Assembly (NCBI GenBank): GCA_027489295.1
Contig: JAIYAA010000161.1
Location: 1-50,894 of the forward strand
Direction of reading: 5' to 3'
DNA: 50,894 bases
Source: Sphingomonadales bacterium
Lineage (GTDB): Bacteria; Pseudomonadota; Alphaproteobacteria; Sphingomonadales; Sphingomonadaceae
Of the stretch, positions 6,561-14,432 are shown in pieces (the first letter of the stretch is position 1; every line of letters starts with the position of its first letter). The notes under the pieces were generated by a model. The model saw nothing but the letters and a program-made list of their open reading frames with translations. It was not told the origin of the DNA and made no database searches. Made by a program: the position numbers and the translations under genes.

Positions 6561-8606
6561 ATGCTCGGGCCGCTGCGCCCGATCCTGCTGCTCATCGCCA
6601 TCGGTGCCACGGTCGTCGCCGCGCTATTGTGGAGCGCAGGCGAGCAGATGCTGGCCCAGGCGCGTGCCGATGCGCTGGCCGCGGCCACGCGCGAGAACGC
6701 CAACCGCGCCATCGCCTATGAACAGTTCGTCGCGCGCACGCTGGACAGCGCCCGACTGGCGATCGACCATTATGCCGATCGCTTCCCCGCACTCGCCCCC
6801 ATGCCGGGCCGGGCGGCACCGCCCCGGTTGCTCGACGATCCGATTGCCCGGAACCGCCTGTTCGCCTCGGTAGCCGTGCTGGACGCTGCCGGCGTGGTGC
6901 GCTGGGCGTCGGTGCCCGGCCTGCCCGCGCTCGATCTCGCCGAGCATCCCACCTTCCGCCAGCTGCGGGACGACCGGTCGGGCAGGGTGACGATCAGCGC
7001 GGCGGAGATCAGCCGGTTCGTGCCCCGCCCGCTGATCTCGATCAGCCGCGCCATTCGCGACCAGAACGGCGGTTTCCGCGGCGCAGTCGTGGTGCGCGTG
7101 CCCGTCGAACGGTTCGTCGATTTCAACCAGGGGGCGGCAACGCGCCCGCTCGACGTGATCTCGATGATCCGGCTGGACGGCATCACCCTGGCCCGCCGTA
7201 CCGGCGCGAAGATCAGCTATGGCGAAAATCTGGCCGGCAAGCTGCCGATGCGCCACCAGCAGGCCGATCCCAACGGCACCTATGTCGGGCCCAGCGCCTT
7301 TACCGGCATCCGCCGCGTGTTCAGCCATCGCCGGCTGAGTGATTATGGCATCTTCGTCACCACCGGCATCGCCGAGCGCGATATTCTGGGCGGCGAGGAG
7401 GCCCGATCCACCCGGGTGCGCGCGATGACCACCGGCATCACGCTGGCAATCGCGCTGTTCGCCGGGCTCGCGATGCACGCGCTGCGCCGTCGCGAGAGGG
7501 CAGCACGCGATCTGGCCGGTACCAACGACCGGCTGCACGAGGCGCAACGGATCGGCGGCATCGGCGACTGGGAATATGATATTGCCAGCGATCGCCTGAT
7601 CCTGTCGGACCAGCTCTGCCGGATGTACGATCGTGCGCCGGCCGACGACATGGTCGACGGCCGCGCCGCGCTCACCGTGCTGCCGTCGCAGGACCGCCGC
7701 CGGCTGCTCGCCGCGGTCCGTGCGGCGATCATTACGCGCCGCCCGCAGAGTTGCGACGTGATCGCGCGCACCGGCAAGCGCCACCGCTCGCACCGTCGCA
7801 TCCGCATCGTCCCCATTGTCGAGGCCGACGGATCGATCGCCTCGCTGATGGGCACCGAGCAGGACGTGAACGCGGAAAAGGCGCATGCCGCGCTCCGCGA
7901 GCAGATCGCGCACGGCGCCCGCGTGCAGGCGATGAACATCATGGCAGCGACGATCGCGCACGAAATCGCGCAGCCGCTCACCGCCGCGTCCAACTATATC
8001 GCGGCCGCCCAATTGGGTGCCGGCACGCCGGCGCACGCGGCCGAGCTGCTTCGCCAGGGACGCGCCCAGATCGGGCTGGCGCACGGCATCATGCAGCGCG
8101 CCCGCGACATGGCGGCCAACCGGCAGGCCGGCGGTGCCGCGCGCATCGCCGAGGCCGTGGACGACGCCGTGTCGCTGCTGCGCGCCTCGTCCCCCGGCTG
8201 CGCCGCGCACGTCACGGTCGAGCTGGATCCGGCGGCGGCCTGGGTGGCTGCGGACAAGGTGCAGGTGCAGCAGGTGCTGCTCAACCTGCTGCGCAATTCG
8301 CTGCAGGCCGTCGGCAACCGCGCGGACGCGCAGGTCGTGGTCGCCAGTGCCCAGCAGGCGGATGGCACGGTATTGCTGTCGGTGACCGATAACGGGCCCG
8401 GGATCCACGCGCCGGAAGCGGTCTTCACGCCCTTCGCCTCGTCGCACCCGGCCAGCGGGCTCGGCCTGGGACTGTCGATCTGCCGGGCGATCGTCGAATC
8501 CTATGGGGGGCGGATCTATGTCGATGGCGGCGTGCTGCGCGGTGCCCGGCTGTGCTTCACCCTGCCCGGCCTCGCCATGCCGGAAAGCCTGGCGGACCTA
8601 GGCTAG
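6561..8606 (+). CDS. Membrane sensor histidine kinase with PAS domain (FixL/NtrY-like kinase core)
   Basis: This 681-residue kinase has a first membrane helix at about 6-24 (ILLLIAIGATVVAALLW), then a roughly 260-residue periplasmic sensor of the PDC/dCache kind (RTLDSARLAIDHYADRFPAL...). A second helix lies near 290-308, a PAS domain at about 325-440, and the HisKA box ATIAHEIAQPLTAASNY holds the phospho-acceptor His467. The HATPase_c domain shows an N-box (LLNLLRNSLQAV), DNGPGI and GLGLGLSIC. The H-box HEIAQPLTA is closest to FixL-type kinases. The start is uncertain: ATG 6561 is used because upstream residues look non-coding, but no good ribosome site precedes it. No response regulator is adjacent, so its partner must be elsewhere. 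It converges on dapF-like with a 9-bp overlap. Confidence 0.85.
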   Translation: MLGPLRPILLLIAIGATVVAALLWSAGEQMLAQARADALAAATRENANRAIAYEQFVARTLDSARLAIDHYADRFPALAPMPGRAAPPRLLDDPIARNRLFASVAVLDAAGVVRWASVPGLPALDLAEHPTFRQLRDDRSGRVTISAAEISRFVPRPLISISRAIRDQNGGFRGAVVVRVPVERFVDFNQGAATRPLDVISMIRLDGITLARRTGAKISYGENLAGKLPMRHQQADPNGTYVGPSAFTGIRRVFSHRRLSDYGIFVTTGIAERDILGGEEARSTRVRAMTTGITLAIALFAGLAMHALRRRERAARDLAGTNDRLHEAQRIGGIGDWEYDIASDRLILSDQLCRMYDRAPADDMVDGRAALTVLPSQDRRRLLAAVRAAIITRRPQSCDVIARTGKRHRSHRRIRIVPIVEADGSIASLMGTEQDVNAEKAHAALREQIAHGARVQAMNIMAATIAHEIAQPLTAASNYIAAAQLGAGTPAHAAELLRQGRAQIGLAHGIMQRARDMAANRQAGGAARIAEAVDDAVSLLRASSPGCAAHVTVELDPAAAWVAADKVQVQQVLLNLLRNSLQAVGNRADAQVVVASAQQADGTVLLSVTDNGPGIHAPEAVFTPFASSHPASGLGLGLSICRAIVESYGGRIYVDGGVLRGARLCFTLPGLAMPESLADLG

Positions 8607-9542
8607 CGCAGCGACCGCCGCCGCCCAGGCGGCACGCTCCGCGTCGCGCGGGGCCAGCGGCTCGGGTGCGCCGAGCATGCTGGCCGCCAGGTCCGCCTCG
8701 ATTGCGAACTGCCCTTCGAACGTGGCGTTGCCGCTGAGCATCACGCGCTTGTCTGCCTCGGCCTGGCCGCGCACCATGCCGCCGCGGTTGAACACCTGCA
8801 CCGGCGCGCCGAACGCGGTGCGCCCGGTCAGCGCCGCGCTCAGCACCGATGCCGCCATCGCGCTGCCGCAGCTGTCGGTCAGCCCCACGCCGCGCTCGAA
8901 GGTGCGGACGAACAGGCTCGAAGGACCGCGCTGCTCGACGAAGGACACGTTGGCGCGTGCCGGCAGCAGCGCCGGACGGCTTTCGCACCAGCGGCCGAGC
9001 GCCACCAGCTCGTCCTCGTCCACCGTATCGACGAAGGTGACGAGATGCGGGTTGGGCATCGCCACCGCGGTGAAGGCCCGCGGGTTGGGCAGGCCCGCGA
9101 TCGGCGCGTCGATCACCTGCTCGGGCGCGCCTATCAGCCCGACATCGGCAGCGCGCGTCGAATTGGGGCCGACCAGCGTGCGGATCGTCGCGACGCCGGG
9201 CGCGATCTCCGGATCGCGCGCGACGCTCGCCGAGCTCGTCTTCAGCTTCACCTGCGCGGCATCGAGCCCCAGCAGGTCGAAGCCCAGCCGCGCGGTGCAG
9301 CGCAGTCCGTTCAGGCAGGTTTCCGCCTCGGAGCCGTCCGAATTCCACATCCGCATGCCAAAGGCATGGGTGTCGTCCCCCGGCACCAGCGCCAGCAGGC
9401 CGTCACCACCCACGGGGCCGCGACGATCGGCGAGCAGGCGGGCGAGCGTCGCCCATTCCGGCTCGCCCAGCGTCAGCGCGCGGGCATCGATCAGCGGGAA
9501 GTCGTTTCCCGAGCCATGGCACTTGATATAGTCGATGCGCAT
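8598..9542 (-). CDS. Diaminopimelate epimerase family protein with altered active-site motifs
   Basis: The 314-residue protein has the two-lobed DapF layout: opening MRIDYIKCHGSGNDFPLID (usual K-HG-GNDF), FGMRMWNSDGSEAETCLNGLRC with the first catalytic cysteine at 76, and VGLTDSCGSAMAAS with the second. DapF converts LL- to meso-diaminopimelate for lysine and peptidoglycan. The canonical CGNG(A)RC is here CLNGLRC, and ACGTGA is SCGSAM, so both glycines next to the catalytic thiols are replaced or shifted. The length is above the usual 275-285. It may be a genuine but divergent DapF, or a paralogue acting on another amino acid. A second, canonical dapF elsewhere in the genome would favour the paralogue reading. 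Confidence 0.8.
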   Translation of the reverse strand: MRIDYIKCHGSGNDFPLIDARALTLGEPEWATLARLLADRRGPVGGDGLLALVPGDDTHAFGMRMWNSDGSEAETCLNGLRCTARLGFDLLGLDAAQVKLKTSSASVARDPEIAPGVATIRTLVGPNSTRAADVGLIGAPEQVIDAPIAGLPNPRAFTAVAMPNPHLVTFVDTVDEDELVALGRWCESRPALLPARANVSFVEQRGPSSLFVRTFERGVGLTDSCGSAMAASVLSAALTGRTAFGAPVQVFNRGGMVRGQAEADKRVMLSGNATFEGQFAIEADLAASMLGAPEPLAPRDAERAAWAAAVAALA

Positions 9543-9575
9543 GGCGGCCCATCTAGGGAAGCCGGGGCGCTTTGG

Positions 9576-10241
9576 CTATGCCGCGCGGGGCACGCCACCG
9601 CCCATCGCTGCCACCTGCGCGCGATCGCGCTCGAGGATCGCCGCGAAGCTTGGCCGGGCGTGGATCGCCTCGACATAGGCGGCCGTTCGCGGATAGCGCG
9701 CGGCATCGACGCACACGCCGATGCAGCCGAGCGTCGCCAGCGGGCTCGCCACGGCGATGTCCGCCAGCGTGCACCGGTCTTCCACCAGGAAGCCGCTGTC
9801 GGGGATGGTCCGCTCCAGATAGGCGAAGATCGGCGGCAGCTGCTCGGTCTCGGCCTGGTCGGCGGCCGCGTGATCGCAGGGCAGCTGCATCACCCGTGGC
9901 TTGACGAAGCGATTCCCGAAAATCGCCCCGCCCGCCGCCATCATCAGCGTATCGGCCAGCTCGTCGAACCAGATGGTGCGGGCGCGCGCCTGCGGCTCCA
10001 GCGGGATCAGGTTCGGTTCGGGAAACTTCGCCTCCAGATAGGTGACGATCGCGCTCGAATCGGAAATGGTGAAATCGCCGTCGCGAAACCCCGGCATCTT
10101 GCCGAACGGACTGACCTCCCGAAACGCGGGATCCGGGCTGCCGGGGCCGGCGAACTTCAACTGCAGCTCCAGCCCCTTCTCCGCGCCGAACACCATGCAT
10201 TTGCGCACGTACGGCGACAGCGTCGAACCATAAACGATCAT
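9576..10241 (-). CDS. Glutathione S-transferase family protein
   Basis: The 221-residue product begins MIVYGSTLSPYVRKCMVFG, the thioredoxin-fold N-terminal domain with the SPYVRK segment at the glutathione site. It then shows SPFGKMPGFRDGDFTISDSSAI, which holds the cis-Pro region and the S-S glutathione-binding pair usual in the family. The all-helical C-terminal domain includes FLVEDRCTLADIAVASPL, the N-capping box. It likely conjugates glutathione to electrophiles or reduces peroxides; the substrate is unknown. The ATG at 10241 is preceded by GAGAGGAACTGCC. It is divergent from the DUF2339 gene across about 100 bp. Confidence 0.9.
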   Translation of the reverse strand: MIVYGSTLSPYVRKCMVFGAEKGLELQLKFAGPGSPDPAFREVSPFGKMPGFRDGDFTISDSSAIVTYLEAKFPEPNLIPLEPQARARTIWFDELADTLMMAAGGAIFGNRFVKPRVMQLPCDHAAADQAETEQLPPIFAYLERTIPDSGFLVEDRCTLADIAVASPLATLGCIGVCVDAARYPRTAAYVEAIHARPSFAAILERDRAQVAAMGGGVPRAA

Positions 10242-10342
10242 CGGCAGTTCCTCTCCTGTATGCGGTTCAGCATATCCGATTTTGCGGCGGATCGCGCCTA
10301 CTTTGCGCGACATCGCGCGGCGAACGTGCAACGCTGGGCAGA

Positions 10343-12763
10343 ATGACCGGATATCTGTTCCTGCTGCTTGCATGCTGCGCTGCCACCGCCTTTACCGTGC
10401 TGAAGCGCCGCATTGATCGACTCGAGCGCGAGCTGCAGGCGATGGAAATCCGGATATCCCGCCTGCATCCGCACGAGGAGGAAGCGGCACCGCGCCCTCG
10501 GCCTGCGCCAGCTACCGCGACGGTAGTGGCCGCGCCCGAACCGCGCCAGCATTTCGAGCTGCCCCGGCTCAACTTCGAGACGCTCATCGGCGGGCGGCTG
10601 CCGATTTGGATCGGCGGAGTCGCGCTAGTGCTTGCCGGCTTCTTCCTCGTCCGATACTCGATCGAACAAGGCCTGCTCGGGCCTGCTGCGCGCACCGGCA
10701 TCGCCGCGCTGTTCGGCATCGCGCTGATCGCCGCGAGCGAGGTCGTCCGCCGCCTTCCCGCCACCCGCGACGACGCGCGGCCGGGCCAGGCGCTGGCCGG
10801 CGCCGGCATCGCCAGCCTCTATGGCACGCTCTACATGGCGGCGGCGCTCTATCACCTGATCGCGCCGCTGCCGGCCTTCGGCGCGGTCGTGCTGGTGACG
10901 ATCGCCGCGATGGCGCTGTCGCTCCGCCACGGCCCGCCCACCGCGATCATGGCGTTGCTCGGCGGTTTCCTGGCGCCGTTGGTCGCCGGGTTCGAAGCAG
11001 CGGGCATCGGACCGCTGCTCGTCTATCTCGGCCTGTTCGTCGCCGCGCTGTTCGGGCTGGCGGTGCATCGCCGCTGGGGCTGGCTCGCCCTTGCGGCAAG
11101 CGTCGCGGGGCTCGCCTGGGCGCAGTTCCTGATCGCAGTCGTCGATGGCCATGGCAGCCTCGCCTCGATCGGCGGATTCACCATGGTGCTGGCCGGCGGG
11201 GCAAGCGCGGCGCTCCCCGCCGCCGGCATCCGCAACCGCTGGCTGCGGCTCCTGCCGCTGCTTGCGGGCATGCTGCAGCTGGTCGCGATCGCGCCGGGCC
11301 TCGACTTCGGCCCGCTCGCGTGGAGCTTCTACGTCGTGCTTGCCGCAGCCACGCTCGCGCTGGCCCGGCGCGATCCGGTCTACCTGCCGGGCGCGCTGGC
11401 CAGCGTGACCGTGTTGCTGGCGCTGGAGGCACTGGCGCTCGCCTCGCCCCATCGCGGGGCAACCCCCATGGCGGCGATCGTCGCGACGCTGCTGTTCACG
11501 GGCGCGGGCCAGTGGCTCTGGGCGCGCGGCCGCAGCTGGGTGGCGCTCGCGCTGCTCGGCGCGGCCGGCCCGGTGCTGGTCGCCCACGGCGCGGCCGACG
11601 ATCTGCTCCCCGATGCCCTGTGGGGCCTGTTCGAAGCACTGGCCGCCGCCGCCTGCGCCCGCCTCGCCTGGCAGCTGCGCAGCGAGCGCGACGATCCCGC
11701 GCTCACCGCCGCGACTGTTGCAACCGGCGTGCTCGCCACCGTCGCGCTGGCGCAGTTGGCGCCGCATGGCTGGCTGTCGCTGCCGCTCGCGGTGGTGCTC
11801 GGCGCGCTGGCGCTCTGGGCGCGGCAGGTCCGTGCGCCGAGCCTGTTCGCGCTGCCGCTTCTACCGCTGCTGGCTGCGCTGGTCGCCGCCACTTTGCCCC
11901 TGCTGGCGCTGGCGGACGCGATCGGCCGGTCGCTGTCCGGCGCGCCTCTGCCCTATCTTAACCTGCCGGCCCTTGCCGAGCTGTTCCGGATGCTGGCGCT
12001 GCCCATCGCCGCGGCGCTTGCCTTTCTGGTCGATCCGCGTGCGTTCGGCCGCGCGCGCCGTGCCGCCGCGATCCTGGCGGGCAGCGGCGGCGTGCTGCTG
12101 CTCTACACGCTGGCCAAGCAACCGCTCGCGATCGCCACGCCCGAGCGGTTCCTCAGCTGGGGCTTTGTCGAGCGCGCGCTGCTGACCCAGGCCGCGCTCG
12201 CCACCGGCTGGGCGCTGATTCGCGCGGGCCGCCTGCCGCTGCTGGCCAAGGCGCTGCTGCTCCTCGGCCTAGCCCGGCTGCTGTGGTTCGACCTGCTGCT
12301 GCTGAACCCCGCCCTCGTCGCGCAAGCGGCCGGCCCGGCGCTGGCGTTGCATTTCGCGCTCGCCGCCTTCTGGTGCTGGACGCTGCCGCGCTTCCGCATC
12401 CCCGCCGCGCTGCTGAGCATCCTCGCGGTGCTGGCGGCGGTACGCTGGCTAGCGCACGGGACGCTGCTCACCGGCCCGATCGCCAGCCTCGAAAATGGCG
12501 GATACTCTGCCGTGCTGCTCGTCCTCGCGCTCGCCTGGCTGTGGCGCGGCATCGCCGCCGGTGCGCACGACCTGCGGCTGGCGGGGCTGGGCCTGCTGAC
12601 GATCACGACGTTCAAGGTGTTCCTGGTCGATGCCGCCGCGCTCGACGGGTTGCTGCGCATCCTTTCCTTCCTGGGGCTGGGCGTCGCGCTGATCGCGATC
12701 GGCTGGGCGTACAGCCGTTTCCTCGCCCGCCCCGCCCCAGCCGAGGCGCTCCCGCTCAGCTGA
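10343..12763 (+). CDS. DUF2339 polytopic membrane protein
   Basis: The 806-residue protein opens with a membrane helix (TGYLFLLLACCAATAFTVL), a short coiled coil (RRIDRLERELQAMEIRI) and a Pro/Ala linker. The DUF2339 signature is FETLIGGRLPIWIGGVALVLAGFFLVRYSIEQGLLGP at residues about 78-114, quoted here as two parts. Roughly twenty further hydrophobic segments follow up to the C-terminus. Members are conserved inner-membrane proteins of unknown function, some discussed in envelope contexts. Its stop overlaps the convergent DUF6456 gene by 8 bp. Nothing in the sequence tells the substrate. Confidence 0.85.
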   Translation: MTGYLFLLLACCAATAFTVLKRRIDRLERELQAMEIRISRLHPHEEEAAPRPRPAPATATVVAAPEPRQHFELPRLNFETLIGGRLPIWIGGVALVLAGFFLVRYSIEQGLLGPAARTGIAALFGIALIAASEVVRRLPATRDDARPGQALAGAGIASLYGTLYMAAALYHLIAPLPAFGAVVLVTIAAMALSLRHGPPTAIMALLGGFLAPLVAGFEAAGIGPLLVYLGLFVAALFGLAVHRRWGWLALAASVAGLAWAQFLIAVVDGHGSLASIGGFTMVLAGGASAALPAAGIRNRWLRLLPLLAGMLQLVAIAPGLDFGPLAWSFYVVLAAATLALARRDPVYLPGALASVTVLLALEALALASPHRGATPMAAIVATLLFTGAGQWLWARGRSWVALALLGAAGPVLVAHGAADDLLPDALWGLFEALAAAACARLAWQLRSERDDPALTAATVATGVLATVALAQLAPHGWLSLPLAVVLGALALWARQVRAPSLFALPLLPLLAALVAATLPLLALADAIGRSLSGAPLPYLNLPALAELFRMLALPIAAALAFLVDPRAFGRARRAAAILAGSGGVLLLYTLAKQPLAIATPERFLSWGFVERALLTQAALATGWALIRAGRLPLLAKALLLLGLARLLWFDLLLLNPALVAQAAGPALALHFALAAFWCWTLPRFRIPAALLSILAVLAAVRWLAHGTLLTGPIASLENGGYSAVLLVLALAWLWRGIAAGAHDLRLAGLGLLTITTFKVFLVDAAALDGLLRILSFLGLGVALIAIGWAYSRFLARPAPAEALPLS

Positions 12764-13199
12764 GACGGTAATGGTCTGCCAGCCGGTCGAGCGCGAGGCA
12801 CAGCACCAGCTTGCCGGCGCGGGCGGGCCAGCCCAGGCCCTTTTCGGCGGCGCTCAGCCCCTCGCCCGCGCACACCACGCGCCACGCGATGTCGGAAAGC
12901 CCTGCCCCCACCGCCGCGGTCGCCGCATCGAAGCGGCGCTTGGCGGCGATCTGCGCCATGGTCGGGTCCAGCGGCTCGGGCGCCGCGCGGCGTCCCTTCT
13001 CGCGCGGGGCGGGATCCCAGCGCATCGTCACCCGCGGCCCGAGCGATGCCGTCTCGTAATCGCCGCGCAGCCGCTCGCCTGCCGCATATTGCCGCGCATC
13101 GACATGCCCGCGCGACCGCAGCCAGTCGAGCGGCGACTCGCCCAGATTCACCTTGACGCTGCGGCCCGTACCCATCGGTCGCTCCACCAGCTGGCGCAT
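12756..13199 (-). CDS. DUF6456 protein, GafA C-terminal/GafZ-like GTA regulator
   Basis: The 147-residue protein shows the features I associate with DUF6456: SPLDWLRSRGHVDARQYAAGERLRGDYETASLGPRVT at residues about 21-57, and the C-terminal hallmark GLGWPARAGKLVLCLALDRLADHY. In Rhodobacter the C-terminal part of the GTA activator GafA, and in Caulobacter GafZ, are of this type. They contact RNA polymerase and help transcription through the GTA cluster. Here it stands alone, 7 kb from the GTA head genes and divergent from an XRE regulator. GGAG eight bases before ATG 13199 fixes the start. I see no GafY-like DNA-binding partner in the window. The family link is from memory; function is inferred. 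Confidence 0.7.
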   Translation of the reverse strand: MRQLVERPMGTGRSVKVNLGESPLDWLRSRGHVDARQYAAGERLRGDYETASLGPRVTMRWDPAPREKGRRAAPEPLDPTMAQIAAKRRFDAATAAVGAGLSDIAWRVVCAGEGLSAAEKGLGWPARAGKLVLCLALDRLADHYRLS

Positions 13200-13265
13200 A
13201 CCATGATCTCCTTTTGTTCCGATTCCAGCCTCTTGCCATGAGGGCGCATCTGTAGGAAAGAAGAA

Positions 13266-13280
13266 AACCGATTTGGTTAG
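13266..13280. promoter_or_regulatory. Operator-like site shared with the GTA upstream region
   Basis: AACCGATTTGGTTA (13267-13280) is an inverted repeat AACC-N5-GGTT lying 9 bases before the XRE start codon and 67 bases before the divergent DUF6456 start. It matches 13 of 14 bases of the site near 5955-5968 upstream of the first GTA gene. Its position is right for XRE autoregulation and for control of the DUF6456 promoter. I found no third copy by eye. Binding by the XRE product is an inference. Confidence 0.5.
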
Positions 13281-13289
13281 GAGCAGGAC

Positions 13290-13853
13290 ATGATCACCGC
13301 GATTCGCGAAGTCCGCCGCGCCAAGGGCCTTACCCTCGACGATGTCGCCCGCCGCTGCGTGCCGTCCACCACCGCGCAGACCATCGGCCGGCTGGAAACC
13401 GGCACCCGCACCGTGTCGGTCGCCTGGCTCAACCGAATCGCGGCCGCGCTGGAAGTCGATGCGGCCGATCTCGTCCAGCTCCCCGATCGCCCGGACATTC
13501 CCGTCGCCGCGCTGCTCGAGGCGGACGGCGCCCATGCCCCCCGCCGCCCGGCGACCCTGGTCGCGCCGCGCCCGGAGGCAGGGACGATCGCGATCGCGGT
13601 CGAGGCCAGCATCGGCGAATATCGCGCCGGGGACGCGATCTGGTGCGAACGCCTCGCCCCGGCGGAATATGGCCGCGCGCTCAACCGCGACGTGCTGGTG
13701 CCGCGCCCGGCCGGCCGCTTCCTGTTCGGCCGACTCATCGGCCGCGAGGGCGACCGGCTGCAGCTGCTGCCCCCCGGTGCCGGCGGGCGGCAGCAGGTGG
13801 TGACCGATCCCGCCTGGATCGCCGTCGCGGTGCGGCTGGTACGCGCGCTATAG
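13290..13853 (+). CDS. XRE-family regulator with S24/LexA-like C-terminal domain
   Basis: The 187-residue protein has an N-terminal XRE helix-turn-helix (MITAIREVRRAKGLTLDDVA, then TTAQTIGRLETGTRTVSVAWLNRIAAALEV, residues 1-60). A C-terminal beta-rich domain follows (GTIAIAVEASIGEYRAGDAIW, then VLVPRPAGRFLFGRLIGREGDRLQLLP) shaped like S24/LexA repressor domains. A serine sits where the S24 nucleophile would be, but the matching lysine is not evident, so self-cleavage is doubtful. AGGAGCAGGAC before ATG 13290 supports the start. It is divergent from the DUF6456 GTA regulator across 90 bp with an operator-like palindrome between. That arrangement suggests a repressor or activator of a GTA regulatory switch, comparable in logic to Caulobacter RogA/GafYZ. 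Confidence 0.8.
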   Translation: MITAIREVRRAKGLTLDDVARRCVPSTTAQTIGRLETGTRTVSVAWLNRIAAALEVDAADLVQLPDRPDIPVAALLEADGAHAPRRPATLVAPRPEAGTIAIAVEASIGEYRAGDAIWCERLAPAEYGRALNRDVLVPRPAGRFLFGRLIGREGDRLQLLPPGAGGRQQVVTDPAWIAVAVRLVRAL

Positions 13854-13922
13854 GCATTGTTACGCCCTTGCCCGGAACGCCCGTTGCGCGCAAAATGCTG
13901 CGCAACAGGAGGGAACAAGACC

Positions 13923-14288
13923 ATGAAGAAACTGGCTGTCATCGCATCCGCAGTACTCCTTGGCAGCGCCGTCCCGGCGCTGGCCGACGACTGGGATTTC
14001 ATGCTCATCAACAACACCGGCAAGCTGATCGAGAAGATCGAGGTCGCGCCGGCCGGCTCCGGCACCTGGGTCGCCAACAAGTTCGATCCCGACCTGAACA
14101 AGGACGGCAAGGTCAAGGTCGGCGCGAAGACCACGGTGCACTTCGACAAGGGTGCGCAGTGCAAGTACGACGTCCGCGCCACCTTCGAGGACAAGAGCAC
14201 CGCCGTCTGGTCGGGCTATAACGCCTGCGACAACAGCTATCTGACGATCGCCTTCACCGGCGACAAGCCGACCTTCAAGGCGAACTGA
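13923..14288 (+). CDS. Small secreted protein of unknown function
   Basis: The 121-residue precursor has a clear Sec signal peptide (MKKLAVIASAVLLGSAVPALA, cleaved before DDWDF). A mature domain of about 100 residues looks like a compact beta-sandwich (FMLINNTGKLIEKIEVAPAG, TTVHFDKGAQCKYDVRATF). Two cysteines, in AQCKY and YNACDN, could form a disulfide. AGGAGGG eight bases before ATG fixes the start. It follows the XRE gene by 69 bp on the same strand. I do not recognise a named family. Its last codons are part of a 17-bp tandem duplication. Confidence 0.8.
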   Translation: MKKLAVIASAVLLGSAVPALADDWDFMLINNTGKLIEKIEVAPAGSGTWVANKFDPDLNKDGKVKVGAKTTVHFDKGAQCKYDVRATFEDKSTAVWSGYNACDNSYLTIAFTGDKPTFKAN

Positions 14289-14310
14289 CCGGCAAGGCGA
14301 ACTGACCCGG
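14276..14310 (+). repeat. 17-bp tandem duplication at a gene end
   Basis: CAAGGCGAACTGACCGG occurs at 14276-14292 and again at 14293-14310 with one extra C. The first copy holds the last codons and stop of the secreted-protein gene; the second repeats them downstream. It looks like a recent slippage duplication. Confidence 0.8.
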
Positions 14311-14313
14311 CGT

Positions 14314-14340
14314 GCCGGGCAGCCCCTGCGGCTGCCCGGC
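14314..14340 (+). terminator. Strong hairpin after the secreted-protein gene
   Basis: GCCGGGCAGCC-CCTGC-GGCTGCCCGGC is a perfect 11-bp stem with a 5-base loop, 26 bases after the stop codon. It lacks a following T run, so it may be a processing or stability hairpin, or a terminator that needs another factor. Confidence 0.5.
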
Positions 14341-14432
14341 CCCAAGCCGGGCCAAACCGGCTGAAAGCAAATCTTCGTTCTCCTAGTACACGGCTAGGAT
14401 ATTGTGGCAGCTCGACAAGGAGCTGCCCGCGC

